Origin: Candidatus Cloacimonadota bacterium
Lineage (GTDB): Bacteria > Hydrothermota > E44-bin80
DNA: 10,104 bases
Direction of reading: 5' to 3'
Assembly: GCA_004375785.1 (NCBI GenBank)
Contig: SOKM01000077.1
Location: 1-10,104, forward strand
Shown: piece after piece, positions 1-5,662 of the stretch
Position numbering within the stretch: the first letter of the stretch is position 1
Layout of the letters: each line of letters begins with the position of its first letter
The notes under the pieces: model-generated
Told to the model about the DNA's origin: nothing
What the model saw: the letters and a program-made list of their open reading frames with translations, nothing else
Database searches by the model: none
Made by a program: the position numbers and the translations under genes

Positions 1-26
1 TTTTGTTTTATCATACAACAGAAAAA

Positions 27-923
27 ATGAATGCGAAGAATAACGGTTTTAGAAGCGGATACACAGCCATTATTGGAAAACCCAATGTGGGAAAGTCAAC
101 TCTTCTCAATACCATTCTTGAAACAAAGATTTCTGCTGTTACACATAAACCACAGACAACGAGGAAAAAGGTTGTTGCAATTTATAATAACTCCAATTCC
201 CAGATTATATTCCTCGACACCCCGGGAATATTCGAACCGAACTATGAACTTCAAAAATTAATGGTGCGTATTGCAATGCAGACAATAGGAGAAGCAGAGA
301 TTATTCTCTATATGATCGATGTAGAGGAAAAAGAATTGGATTTACATATTCTTGAAACAATAAAAAAAATTAAAAAACCTGTTTTCCTTTTAATAAATAA
401 GATTGATTTAGTAAATAAAGATTTACTCCTGCCTCTAATAGACGAGGCAAAGGAAACATTTCCCTTTAAGGAAATTATTCCAATCTCTGCCTTAAAAGGT
501 ATAAATAAGGATGAACTCCTTAAAACCTTAATAAAATATCTTCCAATATGTTCTCCTCTTTATCCTCTGGACGATATTTCTACACAGCCAGAGAGATTTT
601 TTGTTGTTGAAGCAATAAGAGAGCAAGTATTTCTCCAGTATGGAGAAGAGATACCATATAACACGGCAGTATACATCGAAGAGTTTCGCGAAGCAAACGA
701 GAGGAAGAAGGATTATATCAGGGTTATAATTTTCGTAGAACGAGATAGCCAGAAGAAAATCATTATAGGTAAAAAAGGGGAAGCAATAAAAAAACTTGGA
801 ATAGCTGCAAGGAAAAATATTGAACTCTTCCTTGATAGACCAATATTTCTTGAACTTTTCGTGAAGACGAGAAAAAAATGGAGACAAAATGCAGCAATAC
901 TCAGAAGTATTGGATATCTCTAA
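27..923 (+). CDS. era: GTPase Era, ribosome assembly factor
   Basis: Era is a GTPase that binds the 3' end of 16S rRNA and helps mature the small ribosomal subunit in the cytoplasm. From the ATG at 27 the protein has 298 residues, the usual length. All G motifs are present: P-loop GKPNVGKST (17-25), switch I QTTR (43-46), DTPG (64-67), NKID (124-127) and SAL (154-156). The C-terminal type II KH domain shows IIIGKKGEAIKKLG at 245-258, followed by the conserved ending near FVKTRKKWRQN. The P-loop, the DTPG spacing and the KH domain together separate Era from Der and other Era-like GTPases. The frame is open to the left edge and a TTG lies at 3, so an upstream start cannot be excluded. ATG 27 is preferred because it places the P-loop at the usual distance, although no clear Shine-Dalgarno site is seen. 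The stop is followed by a repeat-rich gap rather than a clear terminator. Confidence 0.97.
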   Translation: MNAKNNGFRSGYTAIIGKPNVGKSTLLNTILETKISAVTHKPQTTRKKVVAIYNNSNSQIIFLDTPGIFEPNYELQKLMVRIAMQTIGEAEIILYMIDVEEKELDLHILETIKKIKKPVFLLINKIDLVNKDLLLPLIDEAKETFPFKEIIPISALKGINKDELLKTLIKYLPICSPLYPLDDISTQPERFFVVEAIREQVFLQYGEEIPYNTAVYIEEFREANERKKDYIRVIIFVERDSQKKIIIGKKGEAIKKLGIAARKNIELFLDRPIFLELFVKTRKKWRQNAAILRSIGYL

Positions 924-968
924 CCCTGGGCAAGGATAAAGCCCTTCGACATCGCCCAGGACAGGGTT
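922..968. repeat. Dispersed-type palindromic repeat after era
   Basis: AACCCTG at 922-928 is the inverse of CAGGGTT at 962-968. Inside it GGGC (928-931) can pair with GCCC (941-944) or with the GCCC at 954-957. The core CCCTTCGACATCGCCCAGG resembles a widespread bacterial intergenic repeat of the form CCCTTCGAC...CTCAGGACAGGG. The left arm begins inside the era stop codon. There is no T-tract, so this is not a standard intrinsic terminator. Confidence 0.55.
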
Positions 969-992
969 AAAGGATAAAGGTTAAAGGATAAA
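965..992. repeat. Two perfect tandem copies of a 14-nt unit
   Basis: GGTTAAAGGATAAA occurs at 965-978 and again, without a gap, at 979-992. The first copy overlaps the right arm of the preceding palindrome. It lies just upstream of the possible small gene at 1004. It is probably a replication-slippage product, and no function is evident. Confidence 0.7.
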
Positions 993-1003
993 GTGAAAGT
1001 AGA

Positions 1004-1177
1004 ATGACAAAAGAAGAAGGAAAGACACAAAGAAGAGAAGTTATAAAGAATATTTTCTTCTCATTTGTAGTAGCGCTTCCGATCTTTAATACCCTCTCTT
1101 TTCTCTTCAGGAAAGAAAAGAGAGGCAAAAAACCCTCTTCTAAGGAACTTACGAGAAACCATAAATTAGCAGGATAA
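1004..1177 (+). CDS. Possible small membrane or Tat-signal-like protein, 57 residues
   Basis: An ATG at 1004 opens a 57-residue frame ending with TAA at 1175-1177. It reads as a charged N-terminus with TQRREVIKNI at 8-17, then a hydrophobic run FFSFVVALPIF (18-28), then a basic C-terminus with RKEKRGKK (36-43). A twin arginine just before a hydrophobic stretch resembles a Tat signal or a small single-helix membrane protein. I do not recognise a family. Against it: no good Shine-Dalgarno site precedes the ATG, and a 12-bp perfect hairpin lies within the frame. It could be a real small protein, the N-terminal remnant of a decayed Tat substrate, or a chance frame. The segregation of charged and hydrophobic residues looks protein-like rather than random. 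Confidence 0.4.
   Translation: MTKEEGKTQRREVIKNIFFSFVVALPIFNTLSFLFRKEKRGKKPSSKELTRNHKLAG
1093..1125. repeat. 12-bp perfect hairpin inside the small ORF
   Basis: CCTCTCTTTTCT (1093-1104) is the exact inverse of AGAAAAGAGAGG (1114-1125), with a 9-nt loop. It is followed by CAAAAAA on the plus strand, and neither strand offers the T-tract of an intrinsic terminator. It could be a structured RNA element or an mRNA hairpin. Confidence 0.5.
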
Positions 1178-1180
1178 TCA

Positions 1181-1204
1181 GGTAGCCGCAGGCTTCAGCC
1201 TGCG
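1181..1204. repeat. GCAGGCTTCAGCCTGC-type palindrome, copy 1
   Basis: CGCAGGCT (1187-1194) and AGCCTGCG (1197-1204) form an 8-bp stem around TC, preceded by GGTAGC. A second copy with the same stem and leader but GA at the centre lies at 3583-3606. The core of one is the exact reverse complement of the core of the other. Confidence 0.8.
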
Positions 1205-1261
1205 TGGATGTGAGATGTACGATGACAAAAAGAAAGTGAATATGGGATGTATGATGGAGGT

Positions 1262-1388
1262 ATGGTAAACAAACGCCACGCTGTAAGAAAACTCTTCGTT
1301 GTAAACGAATGCAAAAGCTGTAATAAAACGCTTCGCTGTAATGAAACATTTCGCTGAGGGTGAGTTTACTGCTGTAAAATGGATACAC
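1262..1388. repeat. Degenerate 18-nt-period tandem array, about seven units
   Basis: Units begin at about 1262, 1280, 1298, 1317, 1335, 1353 and 1371, with spacings of 18 or 19 nt. The unit resembles GCTGTAATGAAACGCTTC. The GCTGTAA start is exact in four units and changed to GTTGTAA or GCTGAGG in two. It is not CRISPR-like because repeats abut without unique spacers. The same family recurs at 3693-3747. Confidence 0.65.
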
Positions 1389-1439
1389 ATAAGAGAGGCT
1401 GGAAACACAATTACCAAATAACTTAATTACGGAGTTATG

Positions 1440-1481
1440 AGATTGCTTCGGTAGAAAATATGGAAAAATACTCGCAATGAC
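1440..1481. repeat. Diverged GATTGCTTCG...CTCGCAATGAC palindromic element
   Basis: ATTGC (1442-1446) is the inverse of GCAAT (1474-1478). The ends match the common dispersed element of the form GATTGCTTCGTC...CTCGCAATGAC, but the interior has drifted to A-rich sequence. Confidence 0.45.
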
Positions 1482-1515
1482 AAAATAAAAAACAAAAAAG
1501 TAAGGAAAGGGAAAA

Positions 1516-1944
1516 ATGGCAAATAATAATGGGAAGGAAGGACTTGGGTGCATCTCAATTGCAATTTTAATTCTCGGTGGATTTTTCTCACTTGTTTTTC
1601 TCTTTTTCGGAGTTCTATTTATATGGTCTGCCGGTGCTCCTGGTGTCGATAGCGGGGCACGATTATCTACAGGAATTATTCTTATTTTTATAGGACTTAT
1701 CTTTATAGGTATAACGATTGGGATTACCGTTTTTATATATAGAAGGCTGCATCCAAAGGAAGAGAAGATCGAGATTACACAAAAAATTGACCTCTCAGGA
1801 GATGTCAGCATTCAGTCCATGAAATGTCAAAAATGCGGTGCCCAGTTAGATAAAGATAGTATAACAACAAGGGAAGGGGCAATATTTATCTCTTGCCCAT
1901 ACTGTGGCTCAGACTATGAAGTAGAGGAGGCTCCCAAATGGTAA
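1516..1944 (+). CDS. Two-helix membrane protein with C-terminal zinc ribbon
   Basis: This 142-residue protein has two hydrophobic segments, about 11-38 and 52-75, followed by a polar linker and a C-terminal zinc ribbon. The ribbon has CxxC pairs at Cys104/Cys107 (CQKCG) and Cys127/Cys130 (CPYCG), 19 residues apart, which fits a four-Cys metal site. The short positively charged stretch YRRLHPKEEK after helix 2 suggests that the ribbon is cytosolic. AGGAAAGGG precedes the ATG at good spacing. The 3' end overlaps the next gene by 7 nt (ATGGTAA), so translation is probably coupled. No named family is recognised. As the partner of the DUF2207-like protein it may be an accessory or metal-sensing subunit, which is inference from position only. 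Confidence 0.85.
   Translation: MANNNGKEGLGCISIAILILGGFFSLVFLFFGVLFIWSAGAPGVDSGARLSTGIILIFIGLIFIGITIGITVFIYRRLHPKEEKIEITQKIDLSGDVSIQSMKCQKCGAQLDKDSITTREGAIFISCPYCGSDYEVEEAPKW
1924..1930 (+). promoter_or_regulatory. Shine-Dalgarno site inside the upstream gene
   Basis: GAGGAGG lies within the last codons of the zinc-ribbon gene, 7 nt before the ATG at 1938. It fixes the start of the DUF2207-like gene and supports translational coupling. Confidence 0.75.
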
Positions 1945-3587
1945 AAAAACTATTATTAATTTTCTCCGTACTTTTCTTCTCCGCCACAAGCATTTTCTGT
2001 CAGGATTATCAGTTCACAGTAGACAAAAACTATTCCATTCTCTATATAAACAGCGATGGAACTTGCACAATAAACTATGAGATTCAGTTTACCTGTGACG
2101 AATACGCACATACGATAGATATTGTTGATATGGGGATGCCGAATGAATGGTATGACCTGAAATCAGCATCCGCTAAAATAGATGGTCACAAACTGTCTAA
2201 GATAAGGCATTCTGAGTATGTTCATCCAGGTGTAGAGGTTCATCTTGGTGCTTATGAGATTTCCCCCGGGGAGACAGGAACACTGCTTTTTGCAATAAAC
2301 ATAAAAAATATGATATTCCCCGACACTGATGATACCTCATACGCTTCTGTGAAGTTTTCACCCACCTGGTATGGAAGCCAATATACACATGGAAGAACAG
2401 ACCTCTCCTGTTACTTTGTTTTCCCTCAAGGTGTAGAACCTGATGAACCGAAATACCATGAGACAAAGTTTACAGAAGCTGGAGTGGACTCCTCTGGTCG
2501 TGTATGGTACGCATTTTCAAATCCAAATGCCTCACCGTCAGGTCAGTATATCTTTGGTGTTTCATTCCCAAAGAAATACATCCCTGATGATGCAATCTTA
2601 AAGAAAACACCACGGAAGTTTTCCTTAGGAAAAGCCATCGGTACCCTCATTTCTGGCATTTTTGCATTCATTGGAGGTTCCTGCCCTTGCGTCATTATTG
2701 GATTTTTTATCTTTATTGCTGTAATGGGTGCTGTCAAATCTTCTAAAAGAAAAATGAAATATCTTCCTCCTGCGCTCTCTGTGGAAGGAGTGGGAATAAA
2801 AAGAGGACTTACAGCAGTGGAAGCCGCTATCCTTTTAGAACTACTCTTCAGCAAGGTAGCAACTATGATACTTTTCGGATTAATTAAAAAAAGGGTTATA
2901 AGCGTGAAGAAAAAAGACCCTCTGAAACTGGAAATCGTTGAAAAGGAAGTAGAAAAGTTGGAACTTCACGACTACGAGAAAGATTTCTTAAAAACAATAG
3001 GTAAAGATGGCAAGATCAAACAAAAATTGCTAAAGACAACATTCGTAAATCTTATAAAGTCTGTAAATAAAACAACAAAGGGGTTCTCAAGAAAGAAAAC
3101 AAGGGAGTACTATAGAGGAATTCTTAATAGAGCCTGGAAAGAAATAAATGCTGCAGGTACCCCAGAATTAAAATCAAAGGCATTTGATAAGAACCTTGAA
3201 TGGCTTATAATGGATAAGGAGTATGGTATTAAGATGAATGAATCCTTCAAAGACACTACTATAATTGCACCTCTCTGGTGGGGACACTATTCTCCGGGAT
3301 TTACAAGACCAACCGCCGCAGTCTCCCCCGCTCCTGGGATTAAAGCACCATCTATTTCAATGCCGAACCTACCCGGTTCAAATTTTGCAAACTCTATAGT
3401 GACAGGAATAGAAAGTTTCTCAAATAGGATGGTGAGTAACATAACAGGTTTGCAAACATCAGTTACAAGGGTAACACATCCTGTTCCAGTAAGTAAATCA
3501 GGAGGGTGGTCATCAAGCGGCGGAGGTTGTGCCTGTGCTTGTGCTTGTGCAGGTTGTGCCTGTGCTTGCGCAGGAGGCGGAAGGTAG
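1938..3587 (+). CDS. DUF2207-like membrane protein with alternating Cys-Ala C-terminal tail
   Basis: This 549-residue protein starts with a signal peptide (1 to about 21). An exported, probably beta-rich domain (about 22-215) follows, then a strong hydrophobic segment (about 234-266). The next part is a basic, helical region (about 270-440) with a winged-helix-like stretch at 290-322, then a Pro/Ser-rich linker. The ending is SSSGGG plus an alternating Cys-Ala run. Cysteines are at 531, 533, 535, 537, 540, 542 and 544, followed by AGGGR. The order (signal, ectodomain, helix, cytosolic domain, Gly-rich tail) matches DUF2207 proteins, whose tails are usually Gly/Ser/Phe-rich; the Cys-Ala version is the odd part. 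With one helix after a signal peptide, the tail should be cytosolic. The stop codon TAG lies inside a palindromic repeat. The radical SAM gene downstream is a candidate modifier. Confidence is high that this is a gene and moderate on family. Confidence 0.9.
   Translation: MVKKLLLIFSVLFFSATSIFCQDYQFTVDKNYSILYINSDGTCTINYEIQFTCDEYAHTIDIVDMGMPNEWYDLKSASAKIDGHKLSKIRHSEYVHPGVEVHLGAYEISPGETGTLLFAINIKNMIFPDTDDTSYASVKFSPTWYGSQYTHGRTDLSCYFVFPQGVEPDEPKYHETKFTEAGVDSSGRVWYAFSNPNASPSGQYIFGVSFPKKYIPDDAILKKTPRKFSLGKAIGTLISGIFAFIGGSCPCVIIGFFIFIAVMGAVKSSKRKMKYLPPALSVEGVGIKRGLTAVEAAILLELLFSKVATMILFGLIKKRVISVKKKDPLKLEIVEKEVEKLELHDYEKDFLKTIGKDGKIKQKLLKTTFVNLIKSVNKTTKGFSRKKTREYYRGILNRAWKEINAAGTPELKSKAFDKNLEWLIMDKEYGIKMNESFKDTTIIAPLWWGHYSPGFTRPTAAVSPAPGIKAPSISMPNLPGSNFANSIVTGIESFSNRMVSNITGLQTSVTRVTHPVPVSKSGGWSSSGGGCACACACAGCACACAGGGR
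3525..3571 (+). repeat. In-gene tandem duplication encoding the Cys-Ala tail
   Basis: GGTTGTGCCTGTGCTTG occurs at 3525-3541 and again at 3552-3568, offset by 27 nt and in frame, with a T/C difference in the next base. The repeat encodes Gly followed by Cys-Ala units. Alanine codons vary within each block (GCC, GCT, GCA), so the run is not a simple hexanucleotide slip. Confidence 0.75.
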
Positions 3588-3606
3588 CCGCAGGCTGAAG
3601 CCTGCG
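3583..3606. repeat. GCAGGCTGAAGCCTGC-type palindrome, copy 2, overlapping a stop codon
   Basis: GGTAGC precedes an 8-bp stem, CGCAGGCT (3589-3596) and AGCCTGCG (3599-3606), around GA. The TAG at 3585-3587 within the leader is the stop codon of the DUF2207-like gene, so the element begins inside the coding region. Confidence 0.8.
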
Positions 3607-3645
3607 CGAGGGAAGAGGGAAAAGTGAAGAGTGAAACGGTGAGGT

Positions 3646-3671
3646 GGAGAAACGGAGTGTCGGAGAAACGG
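3646..3671. repeat. Short direct repeats of GGAGAAACGG
   Basis: GGAGAAACGG occurs at 3646-3655 and 3662-3671, with related GTGAAACGGTG nearby at 3631. This belongs to a low-complexity purine-rich stretch without coding potential. Confidence 0.55.
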
Positions 3672-3692
3672 TGAAAAACAGTAGCGGAGTGA

Positions 3693-3747
3693 GAAGTAAA
3701 TGAACGCTGTGCTGTAAACTAACACTGTCGCTGTACAATATGAACTA
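3693..3747. repeat. 18-nt-period tandem repeat, about three units, same family as 1262-1388
   Basis: Units begin near 3693 (GAAGTAAATGAACGCTGT), 3711 (GCTGTAAACTAACACTGTC) and 3730 (GCTGTACAATATGAAC). Both the period and the GCTGTAA start match the upstream array. It continues into an A-rich run with ATGAACC repeats up to the radical SAM start. Confidence 0.55.
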
Positions 3748-3785
3748 AACAAACTAAATAAACAAAATGAACCAGATGAACCAAA

Positions 3786-5117
3786 ATGTTTTTTAAGAAA
3801 GCAGTAAAGCCGATAAAGAAGGGGCTATATCATAAGAGAGGTGAGAGAGGTAAATACCAGGGTTATCGAATTCACCTCAGAGTGGAAGAAAATGGACAGG
3901 GGTTGCTCGTCATAAATGCATCAAGAATATTACATCTGAATAGAACTGCAACGGAATTCGCTAAATACATCATAGATGAAAAAGAGGATAAAGAGGTTGT
4001 GAAAGAAATCTGCTCAAAATACAGAGTCAAAAGAAAGACAGCAGAAAATGATTATATGAAATTAAAAAACAAGATTCTTGAGATTGCAACAGCTGATAAT
4101 ATTGAACCAGAAGCCTTCTTCGGAATGGATAGAATCGATGCTTTCACTACACGCTTATCTGCACCTTACAGGGCTGATATCGTTCTGACATACAGATGTA
4201 ATAATAACTGTGCTCACTGTTATGTTGCAAGAGAAAAACCTTTCCCTGAAATGGAAAAAGAGAATTGGAAAAAAGTTATAAAAAGACTCTGGGATATAGG
4301 TGTTCCACATATCACATTTACTGGAGGAGAGCCAACTTTAAGGAATGACCTAACAGAACTTATTGAATATGCTGAAGAGATTGGACTCGTTACTGGACTG
4401 ATAACGAATGGAAGGCTTCTTTCTCAAGAATTGGTGAGTAAACTTGTTGGTGCAGGACTCGACCATATTCAGATTACAATTGAATCATATTCAGAAGAAA
4501 CCCATAACAAAATGGTGAAAGCAGATGGATGGAAAGAAACAGTGAAAGGTATTAAAAACTGTCTTAATTCCCCCCTTTATGTTTTAACAAACACAACCCT
4601 CACAAGGGATAATTGTGATGAGATAGAAAAGAATGTAACTTTTCTCAAAAGCATAGGACTTGAGAAGTTCGCTTATAACAGCCTTATTTATTCAGGGAAT
4701 GGGGGTTCGATTGGAACAGGCATTGAGGAAGAAGAGATTGGTACGTACGTCGGAAGAATCAAGGAAAAAGCAGAGAATCTTAAACTTAATTTTATTTGGT
4801 ACACACCCACTCATTACTGCGTTTTTGACCCCTGTATAATGGGTGTAGGATTAAAACAATGCTCCGCTGCAAAATACAACATTGCCATAGAACCAAATGG
4901 AGATGTTATTCCCTGCCAGAGTTACTTTGAAACAATGGGAAATATCCTGAATGATTCCTGGGAAAAGATATGGAACTCTGATGTTGCAGAATATCTAAGG
5001 AAAAGGAAATATGCAGAAGAAAAATGCAGTGTCTGTCCTGACCTAACTCTTTGTGGTAATGGATGTCCACTTTATAACAGAGCAAAGGATAAGCAAGTCC
5101 TTTGTTCAAAAGGATAG
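3786..5117 (+). CDS. Radical SAM/SPASM enzyme with PqqD-like N-terminal domain, candidate peptide maturase
   Basis: This 443-residue cytosolic enzyme has a PqqD-like peptide-recognition segment at about 40-100 (hydrophobic strands, then helices with TATEFAKYI and VVKEICSKY). The radical SAM core starts at about 130. Its [4Fe-4S] motif is CNNNCAHC (Cys138, 142, 145) and its SAM-binding motif is GGEP (180-183). The C-terminal SPASM domain is complete: Cys359, 12 residues, Gly372, Cys377, then Cys414, 417, 423, 427 and a final Cys440, the pattern for two auxiliary clusters. Cys345 and Cys350 are extra. This architecture is known from PqqE, AlbA and SCIFF-type maturases, which modify ribosomal peptides. 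No separate precursor peptide gene is obvious; the neighbouring Cys-Ala tail is the best candidate substrate. The start ATG has a weak Shine-Dalgarno context. A heme or cofactor role is an alternative. Confidence 0.9.
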   Translation: MFFKKAVKPIKKGLYHKRGERGKYQGYRIHLRVEENGQGLLVINASRILHLNRTATEFAKYIIDEKEDKEVVKEICSKYRVKRKTAENDYMKLKNKILEIATADNIEPEAFFGMDRIDAFTTRLSAPYRADIVLTYRCNNNCAHCYVAREKPFPEMEKENWKKVIKRLWDIGVPHITFTGGEPTLRNDLTELIEYAEEIGLVTGLITNGRLLSQELVSKLVGAGLDHIQITIESYSEETHNKMVKADGWKETVKGIKNCLNSPLYVLTNTTLTRDNCDEIEKNVTFLKSIGLEKFAYNSLIYSGNGGSIGTGIEEEEIGTYVGRIKEKAENLKLNFIWYTPTHYCVFDPCIMGVGLKQCSAAKYNIAIEPNGDVIPCQSYFETMGNILNDSWEKIWNSDVAEYLRKRKYAEEKCSVCPDLTLCGNGCPLYNRAKDKQVLCSKG

Positions 5118-5120
5118 GTT

Positions 5121-5168
5121 ATGGCAGAAAAAGAAACTTTTAACCTCTTAAAAAAGGAGGCAGTATGA
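5121..5168 (+). CDS. Possible 15-residue leader ORF coupled to the RAM-domain gene
   Basis: The ATG at 5121 follows AAAAGGA with 6-nt spacing and encodes MAEKETFNLLKKEAV. Its TGA stop overlaps the next ATG as ATGA (5165-5168). It starts 3 nt after the radical SAM stop. It could couple translation across the gap or be chance; no family is recognised. Confidence 0.2.
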   Translation: MAEKETFNLLKKEAV

Positions 5169-5401
5169 TTCAGGCTTATGTCTTCATCAATATCCAGGCT
5201 GGAAAGGCTAAGGATGTTGTCGGCAAACTTCGCAGAAAGAAGTTTATAAAGAAAGTACACCTTGTTACAGGACTGCACGATGCCATTGCTTTCATCGAAG
5301 GAAAAAATATAAAGGCACTCGCTAATAATATAACGGAAGGCATCCACAAGGTAAAAGGGATTACGAAAACCGTTACTTGCGTTGTCGTTAACGGCAAGTA
5401 G
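5165..5401 (+). CDS. Stand-alone Lrp/AsnC ligand-binding (RAM) domain protein
   Basis: This 78-residue protein is only the RAM effector-binding domain of Lrp/AsnC regulators, with no helix-turn-helix. The fold is visible as strand AYVFINIQ (4-11), helix to about 23, strand KKVHLVTGLHDAIAFIEG with the family's VTGxxD turn, a second helix, and a last strand TVTCVVV. Such proteins form ring-shaped oligomers and bind amino acids or other small effectors; they may act alone or pair with a DNA-binding partner. A strong AAAAAGGAGG precedes the ATG. It starts 47 nt after the radical SAM gene and could be in the same transcript, but free RAM proteins are common, so functional coupling is not shown. 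Confidence 0.85.
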   Translation: MIQAYVFINIQAGKAKDVVGKLRRKKFIKKVHLVTGLHDAIAFIEGKNIKALANNITEGIHKVKGITKTVTCVVVNGK

Positions 5402-5434
5402 GTATCTGTAGACCCTTTTATCTCTTTATCAATT

Positions 5435-5467
5435 AAGGCAGGATTGACAAATATCCAACCCTGCCTT
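5435..5467. repeat. Hairpin after the RAM gene, possible weak terminator
   Basis: AAGGCAGG (5435-5442) pairs with CCTGCCTT (5460-5467). After one mismatch, TTG (5444-5446) pairs with CAA (5456-5458), leaving a 9-nt loop. It sits 34 nt after the stop. The following ACTATCTTCT is not a clean T-tract, so termination is uncertain. Confidence 0.4.
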
Positions 5468-5502
5468 ACTATCTTCTAAATTTATATATTCACCAATGTC
5501 AT

Positions 5503-5610
5503 TGGAGTAGCGAAACCTTGGACTGACGCAAGGAAGGCTTGTTTCTCCCTATTTGATAATTGAATATATTGTAAGTACTATGGAAACGCAGAGCGAGCTC
5601 TGCTACTCCA
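5503..5610. repeat. Composite inverted repeat bounded by GGAGTAGC and GCTACTCC
   Basis: TGGAGTAGC (5503-5511) is the exact inverse of GCTACTCCA (5602-5610). Inside are CCTTG/CAAGG (5516-5520, 5529-5533) and the compact palindrome GCAGAGCGAGCTCTGC (5588-5603). The latter is typical of dispersed elements in uncultured candidate-phylum genomes. It fills most of the 5402-5662 gap. Confidence 0.6.
5553..5581 (+). promoter_or_regulatory. Candidate sigma-70-type promoter for the nucleotidase gene
   Basis: TTGATA (5553-5558) and TACTAT (5576-5581) are separated by 17 nt. Transcription would begin near 5588, within the GCAGAGC palindrome, giving a leader of about 75 nt before the ATG at 5663. Match quality is moderate and the region is AT-rich, so chance is possible. 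Confidence 0.3.
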
Positions 5611-5662
5611 TCTATATGAATCTTTAGTCTTATGTCTAAAGTCTTAAAGAAACGGAGGTTTT

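Larger units (their letters stand above)
1178..1515. other. Repeat-rich gap upstream of the zinc-ribbon/DUF2207-like pair
   Basis: This stretch has no convincing gene on either strand. It holds a palindrome (1181-1204), an 18-nt-period tandem array (1262-1388) and a diverged GATTGCTTCGG...CTCGCAATGAC element (1440-1481). Minus-strand open frames here encode low-complexity Phe/Ser/Tyr-rich peptides that arise from the repeats. I could not pick out a convincing promoter for the gene at 1516. Confidence 0.6.

Noticed and set aside
922..968. Intrinsic terminator after era
   Set aside because: The inverted arms lack a T-tract and match a dispersed repeat instead.
1262..1388. CRISPR-like array
   Set aside because: The 18-nt units abut directly, are degenerate, and have no unique spacers or cas genes nearby.
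1149..1811. A 220-residue minus-strand open frame across the gap and the zinc-ribbon gene
   Set aside because: It overlaps a well-supported plus-strand gene, is low in complexity, and owes its length to the 18-nt repeats and the membrane segments read in reverse.
1181..3606. Insertion sequence or transposon bounded by the two palindromes
   Set aside because: No transposase is present between them and no target-site duplication is visible; only the repeat bracketing itself can be supported.
3463..3752. Minus-strand open frames rich in Cys, Thr and Ser opposite the Cys-Ala tail
   Set aside because: They are the antisense reading of the TGTGCC repeat and the purine-rich gap, with no ribosome binding site.
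5435..5467. Intrinsic terminator after the RAM-domain gene
   Set aside because: The stem is adequate but no T-tract follows, so it is listed only as a hairpin.
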